Shown here piece after piece: positions 10,001-18,079 of a DNA stretch of 64,000 nucleotides. The notes under the pieces were generated by a model, which did not search any database, was not told where the DNA came from, and was given only the letters and a program-made list of their open reading frames with translations. The position numbers and the translations under genes were made by a program. The stretch is from Ochrobactrum quorumnocens (lineage in GTDB: Bacteria; Pseudomonadota; Alphaproteobacteria; Rhizobiales; Rhizobiaceae), in NCBI RefSeq assembly GCF_002278035.1, contig NZ_CP022605.1, positions 248,001 to 312,000 on the forward strand. The letters are read 5' to 3'. The stretch's first letter is position 1, and each line of letters starts with the position of its first letter.

Positions 10001-10090
10001 GGCGTAGGCTCCGGCGGCGGCGAGAAGAACGATAAAGAACAGGGTGATGGCGCGTTCGCGAACGGCGATGGCGGAGAGATTGAAGTTCAT
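7004..10090 (-). CDS. RND multidrug efflux permease (HAE1/AcrB-type)
   Basis: A 1028-residue proton-driven inner-membrane pump. One N-terminal helix is followed by a large periplasmic part (VTSVWPGATAREMQDLVAEPLE near residue 50), a membrane bundle containing GLLVDDAIIAIE with the proton-relay Asp pair (TM4), a second periplasmic half and a final bundle (PLGLAGVVP, GFNAILGLIGLAGILMRNTLIL). Length and order are standard for the family. I chose the ATG at 10090 because it overlaps the adaptor stop as TGATG; the frame is open 61 codons further upstream, but that stretch is antisense-type sequence inside the adaptor gene. It forms a two-gene operon with the adaptor and has no outer-membrane gene beside it. 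Confidence 0.93.
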   Translation of the reverse strand: MNFNLSAIAVRERAITLFFIVLLAAAGAYAFVKLGRAEDPSFTIKTLTVTSVWPGATAREMQDLVAEPLEKRIQELTWYDRVETTTRPGYAYLTVTLKDNTPASAVAGEFYQARKKLGDEARNLPPGVMGPFVNDEYSDVSFGLYALKAKGMPMRDLVRQAEVIRQDLLHVPGVKKINIVGERPEQIFVEFSYAKLATLGISAQDIASALQRQNTVTPAGSIDTSGPQVFIRFDGAYNSVQAIADTPIVAAGRTLKLSDLAEVRRGYQDPATYIIRHEGEPTIMLGAVMQAGWNGLDLGKALEARSAAIAQTLPLGMTLTKVSDQAVNIDEAVGEFMLKFAMALGVVLFVSLVALGWRVGIVVALAVPLTLAVVFLIMLETGRFFDRITLGALILALGLLVDDAIIAIEVMVVKMEEGMDRIKAAAYAWSHTAAPMLSGTLVTIIGLMPVGFAKSTAGEYAGNIFWVVGFALIVSWIVAVTFTPYLGVKMLPNIKPVEGGHHAIYDTPNYRRLRSVIEFAVRHKFMVCAVVGISMAVSVVGMGGVKQQFFPTSDRPEVLVEVRMPEGTSIEATTSAVKRVEDWLQTQPETNIVTSYVGQGAPRFFFAMAPELPDSAFAKIVVLTPDAHAREELKHRLRGAISEGLVPEASVRVTQLVFGPYTPFPVEFRIMGPDQDELYKISEQALAIMKTVPDVRQANRDWGNRTPVLRFVPDQERLNLIGLSPSEAAQQLQMLLSGIPITQVRDNIRNVPVVARSAGENRLDPSRLADFSLMSRDGRQVPLDQLGHSEIRFEEPILKRRDRTPVITIRSDINEATQPPEVSQQVMKALQPLIASLPVGYRIEMGGNIEESLKANVALAQVFPLMIAAMLIVIILQVRSLSTMTMVMLTAPLGLAGVVPTLLLFNQPFGFNAILGLIGLAGILMRNTLILTEQIKENQAAGLDDYNAVIEATVQRTRPVILTALAAILAFIPLTHSVFWGSMAYTLIGGTAAGTVMILLFLPALYAVWFRIKQPAITRAIHHVIIPS

Positions 10091-11205
10091 CAGTTTTTCA
10101 CCTCCTGTTGCGAGGCAATCCTGACGGTCACGCCATCGTCGAGAAGATGTGCGCCCAGAGCAACGACCTGCTCTCCGGTGCCAATCCCCGTGACAAACGC
10201 AGTCTCCTCGCCAATCTGGCGAACCTTGACCGGCGTAAACTTCACAGTCGATGGGGTGCCGTTGACAATCCACACGCCCGTGCGGCTACCGTCGTCCAGA
10301 ATTGCACCCACTGGTATGGCGACCTCCGACTGGCGGTCGGCATCGAGAATTTTAATCGTCACTGTCGAGCCGAGGGGCGCGGAGGCTGCGCCTCCTTCGA
10401 GAACGTACCGGGCTTCGTAGGTCCGGGTTTGAGGATCAGCCGAATCGGATATTTGTCTCAGCTTGGCGTTTCCGCTGAGTCCGTCGCTTCCATAGACACT
10501 GGCCTGCGCTTCCGATCCCACCTTAGGTCGCAGCGTCTCAGGCAGCCAGATGATCGCCTCGCGAGGACCTGCCTGCGCCAGTTGTACGACCGTCTGGCCA
10601 GCAGCCACCACTTGCCCCGGATCACCGGCCGTTTCGACAACTGTTCCATCCGAGTCTGCAAGAAGAGTGGTGTAGGTCGCCGCATTTTCGGCCACCTCTG
10701 CGTCTGCCTCCGCCGCAGCCAGCTGTGCCGTGGCAGTGTCGAGCGCTGCTTTCGCCTGTTCGTAACGCTGGGGCGTGGCAGCCAACCCATTCTTCACCAG
10801 GGCCGCATAGCGCTTTTCGTCCGCCTGCGCCTGAACCAGAACTGCACGTGCTGCGGTAACGGTGTTGCGTTTCGCCGTCAGCGCAAGCTGCAGATCAGTC
10901 CCGTCAATCCGCATCAACGGTTGGCCCTGCTTCACCTGCTGGCCGACATCGACCAGCCGCTCAACGATCTTGCCAGGGACTCTGAATCCCAGGTTGCTCT
11001 GCACGCGGGACGCGACCGTGCCCGTGAATGAGCGTTCCGCTGTACCGGTGGTCGTTGCCTCCGCCACCCTTACGAGGGGAGAAGCCGTTCTTGGGTCAGC
11101 GGCCAACGCTTCCTGCTTGGTGGGTTCAAAAACCACGAAAAAGGCCCAGGCTGCGCCGGCCGCTGCCACGAGACCTACGAAAGTCAGGACAAGTTTGCGT
11201 TTCAT
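10090..11205 (-). CDS. RND efflux periplasmic adaptor (membrane fusion protein)
   Basis: A 371-residue adaptor. The N-terminal helix (about 5-25) ends in AGAAWA, giving an anchor or signal. A lipoyl half (SNLGFRVPGKIVERLVDVGQQVKQGQPLMRID) leads into an Ala-rich alpha-hairpin (about 110-175), a second lipoyl half (LLADSDGTVVETAGDPGQVVAAGQTVVQLA), a beta-barrel and a membrane-proximal domain (VAIPVGAILDDG...VWIVNG). It docks the RND permease to a TolC-type channel. The stop overlaps the permease start by one base. Its promoter lies in the gap shared with the TetR gene, which carries two matching dyads, so TetR repression is likely. Confidence 0.92.
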   Translation of the reverse strand: MKRKLVLTFVGLVAAAGAAWAFFVVFEPTKQEALAADPRTASPLVRVAEATTTGTAERSFTGTVASRVQSNLGFRVPGKIVERLVDVGQQVKQGQPLMRIDGTDLQLALTAKRNTVTAARAVLVQAQADEKRYAALVKNGLAATPQRYEQAKAALDTATAQLAAAEADAEVAENAATYTTLLADSDGTVVETAGDPGQVVAAGQTVVQLAQAGPREAIIWLPETLRPKVGSEAQASVYGSDGLSGNAKLRQISDSADPQTRTYEARYVLEGGAASAPLGSTVTIKILDADRQSEVAIPVGAILDDGSRTGVWIVNGTPSTVKFTPVKVRQIGEETAFVTGIGTGEQVVALGAHLLDDGVTVRIASQQEVKN

Positions 11206-11242
11206 TTTGAGTTTCTCTTCTTGACGGGCGACATGGATTATT

Positions 11243-11291
11243 TAGATTGCGATATAAATCTATGTTTGATATAGATGTCAAATGAAATCTA
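11243..11291. promoter_or_regulatory. Tandem 20-bp operator-like dyads for the TetR regulator
   Basis: Two sites of identical design lie in the 99-base divergent gap: TAGATT-N8-AATCTA at 11243-11262 and TAGATG-N8-AATCTA at 11272-11291. Both are 20 bp long and their starts are 29 bp apart, close to three helical turns. The second ends 13 bases before the TetR start codon and runs up to its ribosome binding site (AGGAGG, 11294-11299). Arm length and spacing suit a TetR dimer, so the regulator probably represses both itself and the pump. Confidence 0.65.
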
Positions 11292-11304
11292 ATAGGAGGC
11301 CGAT

Positions 11305-11892
11305 ATGAGAGTGAGCCGGGCACAGGCCGAAGAAAATCGCGAAACGGTCATTAACGTTGCAAGCCGTCTGTTTCGAAAGCATGGATTTGACGGAATTGGC
11401 CTCAAGGATCTGATGAAGGGCGCCGGCCTTACGCAGGGCGGTTTCTACAAGCAGTTCGCATCGAAGGACAACCTTGCTGCATTGGCGTCGAGGCGTGCGA
11501 TGGAAAGTGCGACCCGGAGATGGTCGACGGCGGCCGCGAACAGTTCCGATCCCCTTGAGGCGGTAATTGCGTTTTATCTTTCCTCGGACCACCGGGGCGA
11601 GAAGGCTGAAGGCTGCCCTCTGGTGGCGCTGGGATCTGATGCCACCCGCCAGAGCGAAGAGGTCAGGCGACCGTTCGAGGACGGGATACGAGCTCACTTC
11701 GAGGTTCTGGATGAACTGATGGAGGACAGCAAGGGCTCCGATCCCAGCGCAAAATCGATGGCGATATTGTCCCTTATGGTCGGGGCTGTGACATTGTCGC
11801 GGATCATCGAAGATGAGCATTTATCTCAGGGCATCCTCGACGCAGCGGCCGGCGAGGTCAGACGCATTGCGCAGGGCGACGAGGTTGCTTGA
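11305..11892 (+). CDS. TetR/AcrR-family repressor
   Basis: A 195-residue regulator. Residues about 8-55 form the TetR helix-turn-helix (RETVINVASRLFRKHGFDGIGLKDLM, then GLTQGGFYKQFASKDNLAA). The C-terminal part has the GCPLVALGSD pattern seen in a subgroup of TetR proteins that control efflux or electrophile responses. The start ATG follows AGGAGG at good spacing. It is divergent from the RND adaptor-permease operon and separated from it by two matching dyads, so repression of the pump with ligand-induced release is the likely role. The ligand cannot be read from the sequence. Confidence 0.9.
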   Translation: MRVSRAQAEENRETVINVASRLFRKHGFDGIGLKDLMKGAGLTQGGFYKQFASKDNLAALASRRAMESATRRWSTAAANSSDPLEAVIAFYLSSDHRGEKAEGCPLVALGSDATRQSEEVRRPFEDGIRAHFEVLDELMEDSKGSDPSAKSMAILSLMVGAVTLSRIIEDEHLSQGILDAAAGEVRRIAQGDEVA

Positions 11893-12072
11893 AAGCTAGG
11901 CCGAGCCGCTGGCGTGGCGTGGATAGGGCTGAGGCTTAGCCCCGCCCTGGCAAGGTGAGTGCATCCCAAGGCTCTTGCTTAAACCGCATGCCTATAAAAG
12001 TGTGCCTCACCGCATCGTCGGACAGGGTGCCGAAGGCACGCCTCTTTATTACAGTGAAACAGGTAAAAACTT

Positions 12073-13338
12073 ATGCGTCGTATCGTTGTTACAGGAATGG
12101 GAGCTGTCAGCCCCCTTGGTGCAAATGTCGGGATCTCCTGGTCCCGCCTGCTTGCGGGACAGAGCGGTATCCGACGGTTGACCGACGATATCGTCGCAGA
12201 CCTGCCGTCCAAGATAGGCGGCGTTGTTCCTTCTATCATGGAAGATCCAGAAGGCGGCTTCGATCCCGACACGATCATGGCTCCCAAGGATCAGCGCAAG
12301 GTCGACAGGTTTATCATCTTCGCACTGGCGGCCGCTGAAGAGGCTCTCGCACAGGCGAACTGGACGCCGACGTCGAATGAAGACCAGCTAAGAACAGCGA
12401 CGATCATCGCATCGGGGATCGGCGGCTTTCCCGCAATCACCGAAGCCGTGCGTACCGTCGATCAACGCGGTGTACGCCGTCTTTCGCCTTTCACCATTCC
12501 CTCGTTTCTCGTCAACCTCGCAGCGGGGCAGGTTTCGATCCGCCATGGCTTCAAAGGCCCCCTTGGTGCGCCGGTCACCGCGTGTGCCGCCGGTGTTCAG
12601 GCAATCGGCGATGCTGCAAGGCTCATCCGATCCAATGAAGCCGACATCGCGATATGCGGCGGAACCGAAGCCTGCATGAATATCGTCAGTCTGGGCGGTT
12701 TTGCCGCCGCAAGATCGCTATCGACCGGGTTCAATGAGACCCCGAGCAAGGCATCGCGTCCCTTCGATGTGTCGCGTGACGGGTTCGTCATGGGCGAAGG
12801 GGCCGGCATGCTGGTCATCGAAGCGCTGAGCCACGCTCTTGCGCGCGGCGCCACGCCGCTTGCCGAACTCGTCGGATACGGCACGACAGCTGACGCCCAT
12901 CACATCACCTCCGGACCCGAAGACGGCAACGGAGCGCGCAGAGCGATGGAAATTGCCATTGCACAAGCAGACATTTCCGCATGTGAAATTGGCCATCTGA
13001 ATGCTCACGCGACTTCAACTCCCGTTGGGGATTTAGGAGAGATGAGGGCCATCAAAAGTGTTTTTGGTTCTGACAGATCGATCGCTGTCAGCGGCACAAA
13101 ATCGGCGACCGGACACTTGCTGGGTGCTGCAGGAGGCATGGAAGCCATCTTCACAATTTTGGCTCTCCAAAACCAGATCGCACCACCGACGCTAAATCTC
13201 AATGACCCGGATCCTGAGGCTGACGGTATCGATTTTGTTGCTACTCATGCGCGATCACTGAACACTGAATTCGCCATATCAAATGGCTTTGGTTTTGGCG
13301 GCGTCAACGCAAGCGCAATTTTCCGACGGTGGGACTAA
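12073..13338 (+). CDS. fabF: Beta-ketoacyl-ACP synthase II (FabF-type)
   Basis: A 421-residue condensing enzyme of fatty acid synthesis: it joins malonyl-ACP to acyl-ACP. The full Cys-His-His triad is visible: C171 in VTACAAG, H312 in NAHATSTPVGD and H348 in GTKSATGHLLGAAGG. The N-terminal RRIVVTGMGAVSPLG and C-terminal NGFGFGGVNAS motifs are complete. Length is as expected for FabF (410-425). It stands alone after the TetR gene, not inside a fab cluster, so it may be a second, accessory FabF, perhaps for special acyl chains; the housekeeping copy would lie elsewhere. VTACAAG instead of the common TACATG is a mild variation. Confidence 0.9.
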   Translation: MRRIVVTGMGAVSPLGANVGISWSRLLAGQSGIRRLTDDIVADLPSKIGGVVPSIMEDPEGGFDPDTIMAPKDQRKVDRFIIFALAAAEEALAQANWTPTSNEDQLRTATIIASGIGGFPAITEAVRTVDQRGVRRLSPFTIPSFLVNLAAGQVSIRHGFKGPLGAPVTACAAGVQAIGDAARLIRSNEADIAICGGTEACMNIVSLGGFAAARSLSTGFNETPSKASRPFDVSRDGFVMGEGAGMLVIEALSHALARGATPLAELVGYGTTADAHHITSGPEDGNGARRAMEIAIAQADISACEIGHLNAHATSTPVGDLGEMRAIKSVFGSDRSIAVSGTKSATGHLLGAAGGMEAIFTILALQNQIAPPTLNLNDPDPEADGIDFVATHARSLNTEFAISNGFGFGGVNASAIFRRWD

Positions 13339-13417
13339 TAGGTTGGTGGCCCTCACTTGCGATTGGCTGATCCCAGTCTTTAAAGCGACCACAATCAGGC
13401 CATGTCAGTGCAAGATA

Positions 13418-13770
13418 ACATGGACCCATCGCATTTTTGACCTTCGTTAACGCAATGCAGAGCGTCCATGAAGTTAAATCCTGTCGTGATTTCCAATGCG
13501 CGTATCCTCGGTGCCAAACGTCCTGATCTATTGCTTCACATCTATTTCCCAGCAGCGACAAGTTGGATATTTTCGTCCTCGCGCACATTGGTAGGTTTTT
13601 GCAGTATTTGGTATCATCATCGGCGAGTATTTAGGTTCGTCTGCCGTCTTGGCTACCTTATCGCTCAGGCTGAAGGGAATTTCGATGCCGTGGGCGTTCT
13701 TGCAGGCTTCTTGATTTTAGCGATGTTATTTTTCAAATTCTGTTGTTCAGGCACTTATGGGGCCATTTAA
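13418..13770 (+). pseudogene. ABC transporter permease remnant (SsuC/TauC type) with frameshifts
   Basis: Three consecutive pieces in different frames add up to the C-terminal half of a BPD-type permease: PIAFLTFVNAMQSVHEV (13421-13471), then ISNARILGAKRPDLLLHIYFPAATSWIFSS containing the EAA-like loop that touches the ATPase, then AVFGIIIGEYLGSSA in a second frame, and back to LGYLIAQAEGNFDAVGVLAGFLILAML. At least three frame changes are needed. The N-terminal half, binding protein and ATPase are absent. The family imports sulfonates, nitrate or taurine; the original substrate is not readable. Confidence 0.72.
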
Positions 13771-14296
13771 CAGTCTCTGACGCGAAGTGTTGTATTGTCT
13801 AGGAGGAGCAACCGGGGGAGCTTGTCTTTAACGACGACAGGTGGCAGCTGGCTGCCCATCCTGGAGAAAAGTCGCCTCACAGCCTTGGTTTTACGGCGTG
13901 CTTGAACCAGTATATCGGAAACATCGCCGTCGGCGTCAGTTTCACCCTAGAGCCAGAATATCTTCAACATCAAGTGTTATCGATGCAAACCGGTGACAGG
14001 CCCACACTGCGGGGGCGACAATTTCGCGCGAAAAAAGCCCCCTTTTTGACCTGACAATGAGCTCGCAAGTTTCACTATATCTCAATACCAAAATGCGCGT
14101 TCAACAACTCAGCAGCGCGTGCGACCGCTCAATATTGGCGCCAGTAAGGCCCACGAGTCCAGCGCGAACAATCGACGTGAATAGTGCTGCACGATAGGCA
14201 GACTGACCTCCTCAATAGTTAGAGACTGGAAGCTGCGCTTGATTGCAAGCAATCGGCAGACACGAGAAGCAGCCGTTTAATGCATATGAAGAGGTC
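13771..14296. other. Stretch without recognisable gene
   Basis: About 530 bases with stops in every frame. A GANIERSHA-like segment on the minus strand near 14110-14140 vaguely recalls an IS5-type transposase but is too short to call. Nothing else was recognised. Confidence 0.4.
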
Positions 14297-14330
14297 TTGA
14301 CAGGTTGAAATTTGTTGTGTGTTATAACAC
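14297..14330 (+). promoter_or_regulatory. Promoter and GntR operator of the aldehyde dehydrogenase gene
   Basis: TTGACA (14297-14302), a 17-base spacer and TGTTAT (14320-14325) form a good sigma-70 promoter. The -10 box lies inside the perfect 12-bp palindrome GTGTTATAACAC (14319-14330), placed so that a bound repressor would block polymerase. The same 12 bases occur upstream of the second GntR gene at 25649-25660, so both ends of the island probably answer to the same regulator. Confidence 0.7.
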
Positions 14331-14361
14331 TCGACACATTACGATTTGAATAGGAAGTATT

Positions 14362-15852
14362 ATGATCCAGCAACACGGTATGCACCGACTACAGGAGCGC
14401 CTCACCGATCCTTCGTTGTTGCGCGACAAGGCGTATATCGCTGGCGAGTGGGTGAGCGCCGACAGCGGTGATACAGTCGCTGTCATTGATCCGGCGACGA
14501 ATCTCAAGATTGGTTCGGTGCCCAATATGGGCGCATCTGAGACTCGCCACGCCATCAAAGTTGCAGAAAAAGCTCGTCACGGCTGGGCTGCCCTGGCTGC
14601 CATGGAACGCGCAATAGTATTGCGTCGCTGGTTCGACCTGATTGTTGCAAATCTTCCGGATCTTGCAGTAATTATGACAGCTGAGCAGGGGAAGCCTCTG
14701 GCTGAAAGTCAGGCAGAGATCCGCTATGCAGCCTCCTTCGCGGAATGGTTCTCGGAAGAAGCAAAGCGCGCATATGGCGACCTGATTCCTGCACCGCGCG
14801 CCCGGACTCGCATTATGGTCCTTAAGCAGCCGATAGGCGTTGTCGCAGCGATCACCCCGTGGAACTTCCCCGCTGCGATGATTACCCGCAAATGCGCTCC
14901 GGCTTTTGCTGCAGGCTGCTCCGTTGTAGTGAAACCCTCCGAATTTACGCCATATTCGGCGCTGGCCCTGGCTGAGCTTGCGGAACGAGCCGGCATACCG
15001 AAGGGTATTTTCAACATCGTAACCGGTGACGCTGCAGCAATCGGGGGAGAGTTGACCTCAAGCCCGATCGTGCGCAAGATCAGCTTCACCGGTTCCACCC
15101 GCGTCGGCAAGCTCCTCCTCGAACAATCGGCAAATACAGTGAAAAAGGTCGCGATGGAGCTTGGCGGTAACGCCCCACTCATCGTCTTTGATGATGCTGA
15201 TCTCGATGTCGCTGTGCAAGGGGTTCTCAACGCAAAATTCCGTAACACCGGACAAACCTGCATCTGCCCGAACCGTATATATGTGCATGAAAACGTCCAC
15301 GATGTATTCATTGACCGGCTGTCGACCGCAGTTCGTTCAATGAAGGTCGGCGACGGATTTGTCGACGGCGTGCAACAAGGCCCCCTGATCAATGAGGCAG
15401 CATTGACGAAGGTGGAACGTCATGTCGCCGACGCGCTCAGCAAAGGCGCGAGAATTGTGGTGGGGGGAAAGCGCCACGTGCTCGGAGGGACTTTCTACGA
15501 GCCTACCGTACTGACGAACGTGGATGCGACAATGCTATTCGAGAACGAAGAAACGTTCGGCCCTGTTGCCCCCGTGCAGCGCTTCTCGGATGAGAAAAGC
15601 GTCATCAAAGCTGCCAATGCTACCAGCTCCGGGCTCGCAGCTTACATATTCACCCGCGATCTCGATCGAATGTGGCGGGTTGCCGAACAGATCGAGTCCG
15701 GGATTGTCGGTGTCAATGAAGGACTTGTGTCGAACGAGGTTGCGCCGTTCGGCGGCATCAAAGAATCCGGTATCGGTCGCGAAGGCTCAAAGTACGGGAT
15801 CGAGGAGTTCCTCGAGTTGAAATATGTCTGCATTACTCAATCCGCAACCTGA
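14362..15852 (+). CDS. gabD: NAD(P)-dependent aldehyde dehydrogenase, succinate-semialdehyde type
   Basis: A 496-residue cytosolic enzyme oxidising an omega-acid semialdehyde to the acid. Catalytic C300 (GQTCICPNR) and general base E266 (VAMELGGNAP) are present, with the cofactor motifs TPWNFPAAMITRK and FTGSTRVGK and the C-terminal FGGIKESGIGREGSKYG. It is closest in pattern to GabD succinate/glutarate semialdehyde dehydrogenases. The start follows AGGAAG. It heads the island of importer, kinase and aminotransferase genes and has its own GntR-operator promoter. In the proposed pathway it would oxidise 2-aminoadipate semialdehyde; succinate or glutarate semialdehyde are alternatives. Confidence 0.9.
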   Translation: MIQQHGMHRLQERLTDPSLLRDKAYIAGEWVSADSGDTVAVIDPATNLKIGSVPNMGASETRHAIKVAEKARHGWAALAAMERAIVLRRWFDLIVANLPDLAVIMTAEQGKPLAESQAEIRYAASFAEWFSEEAKRAYGDLIPAPRARTRIMVLKQPIGVVAAITPWNFPAAMITRKCAPAFAAGCSVVVKPSEFTPYSALALAELAERAGIPKGIFNIVTGDAAAIGGELTSSPIVRKISFTGSTRVGKLLLEQSANTVKKVAMELGGNAPLIVFDDADLDVAVQGVLNAKFRNTGQTCICPNRIYVHENVHDVFIDRLSTAVRSMKVGDGFVDGVQQGPLINEAALTKVERHVADALSKGARIVVGGKRHVLGGTFYEPTVLTNVDATMLFENEETFGPVAPVQRFSDEKSVIKAANATSSGLAAYIFTRDLDRMWRVAEQIESGIVGVNEGLVSNEVAPFGGIKESGIGREGSKYGIEEFLELKYVCITQSAT

Positions 15853-15853
15853 A

Positions 15854-15880
15854 GGCCCGTCTACATAAAGTAGATGGGCC
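15854..15880 (+). terminator. Stable hairpin between gabD and the binding-protein gene
   Basis: GGCCCGTCTAC-ATAAA-GTAGATGGGCC folds into an 11-bp stem (one G-T pair). No T-run follows, so full termination is doubtful. Such hairpins often protect or attenuate message upstream of an abundant binding protein. It may partly separate gabD from the importer genes. Confidence 0.5.
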
Positions 15881-15911
15881 TCATATAGACGCATAATAAA
15901 AGGGGAATAAC

Positions 15912-16955
15912 GTGAAAATCACGAATACTATGAAACAAGGAGTTCTGGCCGGCGCAACCGCCCTTATGGGAGCAATGGCCTTTGCAGGAGCTGCGCAGGC
16001 AGGCAGCGCCTTGGAAGCCATCAAGTCGCGGGGCACGCTCGTCTGCGGCGTCGGCCAAGCAGTCCCCGGCTTTTCAGCACCAGCAGCGAACGGTGAACTC
16101 GCTGGTATCGATATCGATTATTGTAAGTCGATGGCAGCCGCCATTCTCGGCGACTCTTCCAAGGTAACTTATCGTCAGACGTCCTATTCAGAGCGCTTCG
16201 TGCTGCTGTCTTCAGGCGAGATAGATGTTCTTGCTCACGACACGACGACCACGCTAAACCGCGAAGGCGCTCAAAGCGCTCGGTTTACATCGCCAAACTA
16301 TTTCGATGGGTACACCTTCATGGTGCCGAAATCACTCGGCGTGGACAGCCCGGACAAATTAGCCGATGCCACAGTTTGTATCTTGCAGGGCTCGACCTTT
16401 GAAGTGAACACTGAGAATTTCTTCAAGTCGCGCGGACTGAAATATACACCGCTGGTACTAAGTGCATGGGAACAGCTTGACGCTGCCTTCTTTGGAGGCC
16501 GTTGTGATGCCTTTGGCGGCAACTACGGCAACCTCGCGGGATCACGGGCCGGTAACGGCAACGTCGATGACTACATCATCTTCCCAAACTTCATAACGTT
16601 GGAGCCCTACGCTCCGGCCGTGAAGAGCGGTGATGAGCAGCTCTTCCTTATAGCTCGCTGGGCTATGTTCGCTCTTGTCGAGGCCGAGCGACTCGGCATC
16701 ACGCAAGCAAATGTCGCAGATCTTGCGAAAAACTCGGTTGATCCGGAAGTGAAGCAGATATTAGGTACAACGCCGGGTAACGGCAAGGATCTCGGCATGT
16801 CAGATGATTGGGTCGTGCAGATCGTCTCAGCCGTCGGGAACTATGGCGAGAGCTTCGAACGTAACCTTGGAAAGGCGTCGCCCCTCAAACTCGACCGCGG
16901 TCTCAACGACCTGTGGACGAAAGGCGGCCTCATGTATGCAGCACCGTTACGTTAA
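15912..16955 (+). CDS. Amino acid ABC importer, periplasmic binding protein (AapJ-like)
   Basis: A 347-residue solute-binding protein. The signal peptide ends at AAQA near residue 30. The mature part shows the AapJ pattern: L..I.SRGTLVCGV....PGFSAP..NGE..GIDIDYC, ERF..L.SGEIDVL.H.TT.T.NR and a C-terminal two-residue-rich lobe ending in W.KGGLMYAAP. In the Aap family the first lobe Arg and Asp residues hold the amino acid backbone. I chose GTG at 15912 because AAGGGGAA lies just upstream; an in-frame ATG at 15930 would shorten the signal peptide too much. The stop overlaps the first permease by one base. Amino acid specificity is open. Confidence 0.9.
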   Translation: MKITNTMKQGVLAGATALMGAMAFAGAAQAGSALEAIKSRGTLVCGVGQAVPGFSAPAANGELAGIDIDYCKSMAAAILGDSSKVTYRQTSYSERFVLLSSGEIDVLAHDTTTTLNREGAQSARFTSPNYFDGYTFMVPKSLGVDSPDKLADATVCILQGSTFEVNTENFFKSRGLKYTPLVLSAWEQLDAAFFGGRCDAFGGNYGNLAGSRAGNGNVDDYIIFPNFITLEPYAPAVKSGDEQLFLIARWAMFALVEAERLGITQANVADLAKNSVDPEVKQILGTTPGNGKDLGMSDDWVVQIVSAVGNYGESFERNLGKASPLKLDRGLNDLWTKGGLMYAAPLR

Positions 16956-18079
16956 TGCGTAGCGAGCGCCTTCAAAACGCGCTGTTTGTCGCGGCAGTCA
17001 TCGCAATCCTTGCATGGCTGTCGCACAACCTTGCGTCCAATCTCGCCGCCCGTGGCATCAACATTGACTATGGTTTCCTCTGGGGACCCACATCATTTCC
17101 GATCGGGGAATCCCTGATTTCTTTCAGTTCGGGCGACAACTACTTCCGCGCCCTACTAGTCGGGCTGCTGAACACAGTCAAATTGGCCTTAGTCGCAATT
17201 ATTCTGTCCACGGTGCTTGGTCTTCTTATTGGCCTCGCAGGGCGTGCGAGCCATCCACAGCTTCGTACAGTGGCAAGAACGTATATTGAGGTTACGCGCA
17301 ACACACCGCTTCTACTCATCCTCGTTGTCTGCGCGACTGCAGTACGGGTGCTTCCGCCGCCACGTCAAGCCTGGAATTTTTGGGACTCCGTCTTCGTCTC
17401 GAGCCGTGGTGTTCATATTCCGACCGTGCTAGTCGGTGATGCTGGGCCCGCTTTGGCCATTATAACTGTGGTCGGCTTTCTCAGCTGTTACACGTTTTGG
17501 CGTCTCATGGTGCGCAAGCGCAACGAGACAGGCCTTTTCTCCCGTCCTGCGACACGCGGCTTTTTCTTTTCGATCGCAGCACTTGTGGGCGTCGTTATAT
17601 ATACATTCAGTTGGTGCGAGATCCAGAAACCATCTCTAACAGGCTTCAATTTCCGTGGCGGCATGGGCATGACCCCGGAATACATCGCGATGTTGGCCGG
17701 TCTCTCTTTCTACACTTCGGGGTTTATTGCCGAGATCGTGCGGGGAAGCCTTGCAGCATTGCCAAAAGGACAATCGGAAGCAGCCGGCTCACTTGGCCTC
17801 AGCCCATTGCTAACACTCTATCTGGTTCTGGCACCGCAGGCTTTGCGGCTCATGCTACCACCGTTGGCCAACCAGTATTTGAACACGATCAAGAACACAA
17901 CGCTGGCGGTCCTCATTGGTTACCCGGATCTAGTTTCCGTGGGAAACACCGCACTTAATCAGACCGGACGAGCTATTGAGACAGTCTCCATATATCTAAT
18001 AATATACCTCACGCTCAGTCTACTGACCTCTGCGGTCATCCGATGGCTGGAAAAGCGCGCTCAATTGGTGAAAACATGA
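16955..18079 (+). CDS. Amino acid ABC importer, permease 1 (AapQ-like)
   Basis: A 374-residue inner-membrane protein. An N-terminal helix (about 8-28) and a long periplasmic segment with IDYGFL lead into the core HisM-type permease: GLLNTVKLALVAIILSTVLGLLIGLA, then EVTRNTPLLLIL. The ATPase-contact loop is the segment AEIVRGSLAALPKGQSEAAGSLGLS. Extra length compared with HisQ (about 230) is typical of AapQ. I start at the ATG overlapping the binding-protein stop (TAATG); the frame extends 14 codons upstream inside that gene, without support. It pairs with the next gene in the channel. Confidence 0.9.
   Translation: MRSERLQNALFVAAVIAILAWLSHNLASNLAARGINIDYGFLWGPTSFPIGESLISFSSGDNYFRALLVGLLNTVKLALVAIILSTVLGLLIGLAGRASHPQLRTVARTYIEVTRNTPLLLILVVCATAVRVLPPPRQAWNFWDSVFVSSRGVHIPTVLVGDAGPALAIITVVGFLSCYTFWRLMVRKRNETGLFSRPATRGFFFSIAALVGVVIYTFSWCEIQKPSLTGFNFRGGMGMTPEYIAMLAGLSFYTSGFIAEIVRGSLAALPKGQSEAAGSLGLSPLLTLYLVLAPQALRLMLPPLANQYLNTIKNTTLAVLIGYPDLVSVGNTALNQTGRAIETVSIYLIIYLTLSLLTSAVIRWLEKRAQLVKT

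Noticed and set aside
10091..10273. 61-codon N-terminal extension of the RND permease
   Set aside because: It overlaps the adaptor coding region in another frame, while the ATG at 10090 overlaps the adaptor stop and begins the standard RND start.
8522..10420. 632-codon plus-strand frame
   Set aside because: It runs antisense through the RND permease and adaptor genes; its composition is what a high-GC gene gives on the opposite strand, and no family pattern is present.
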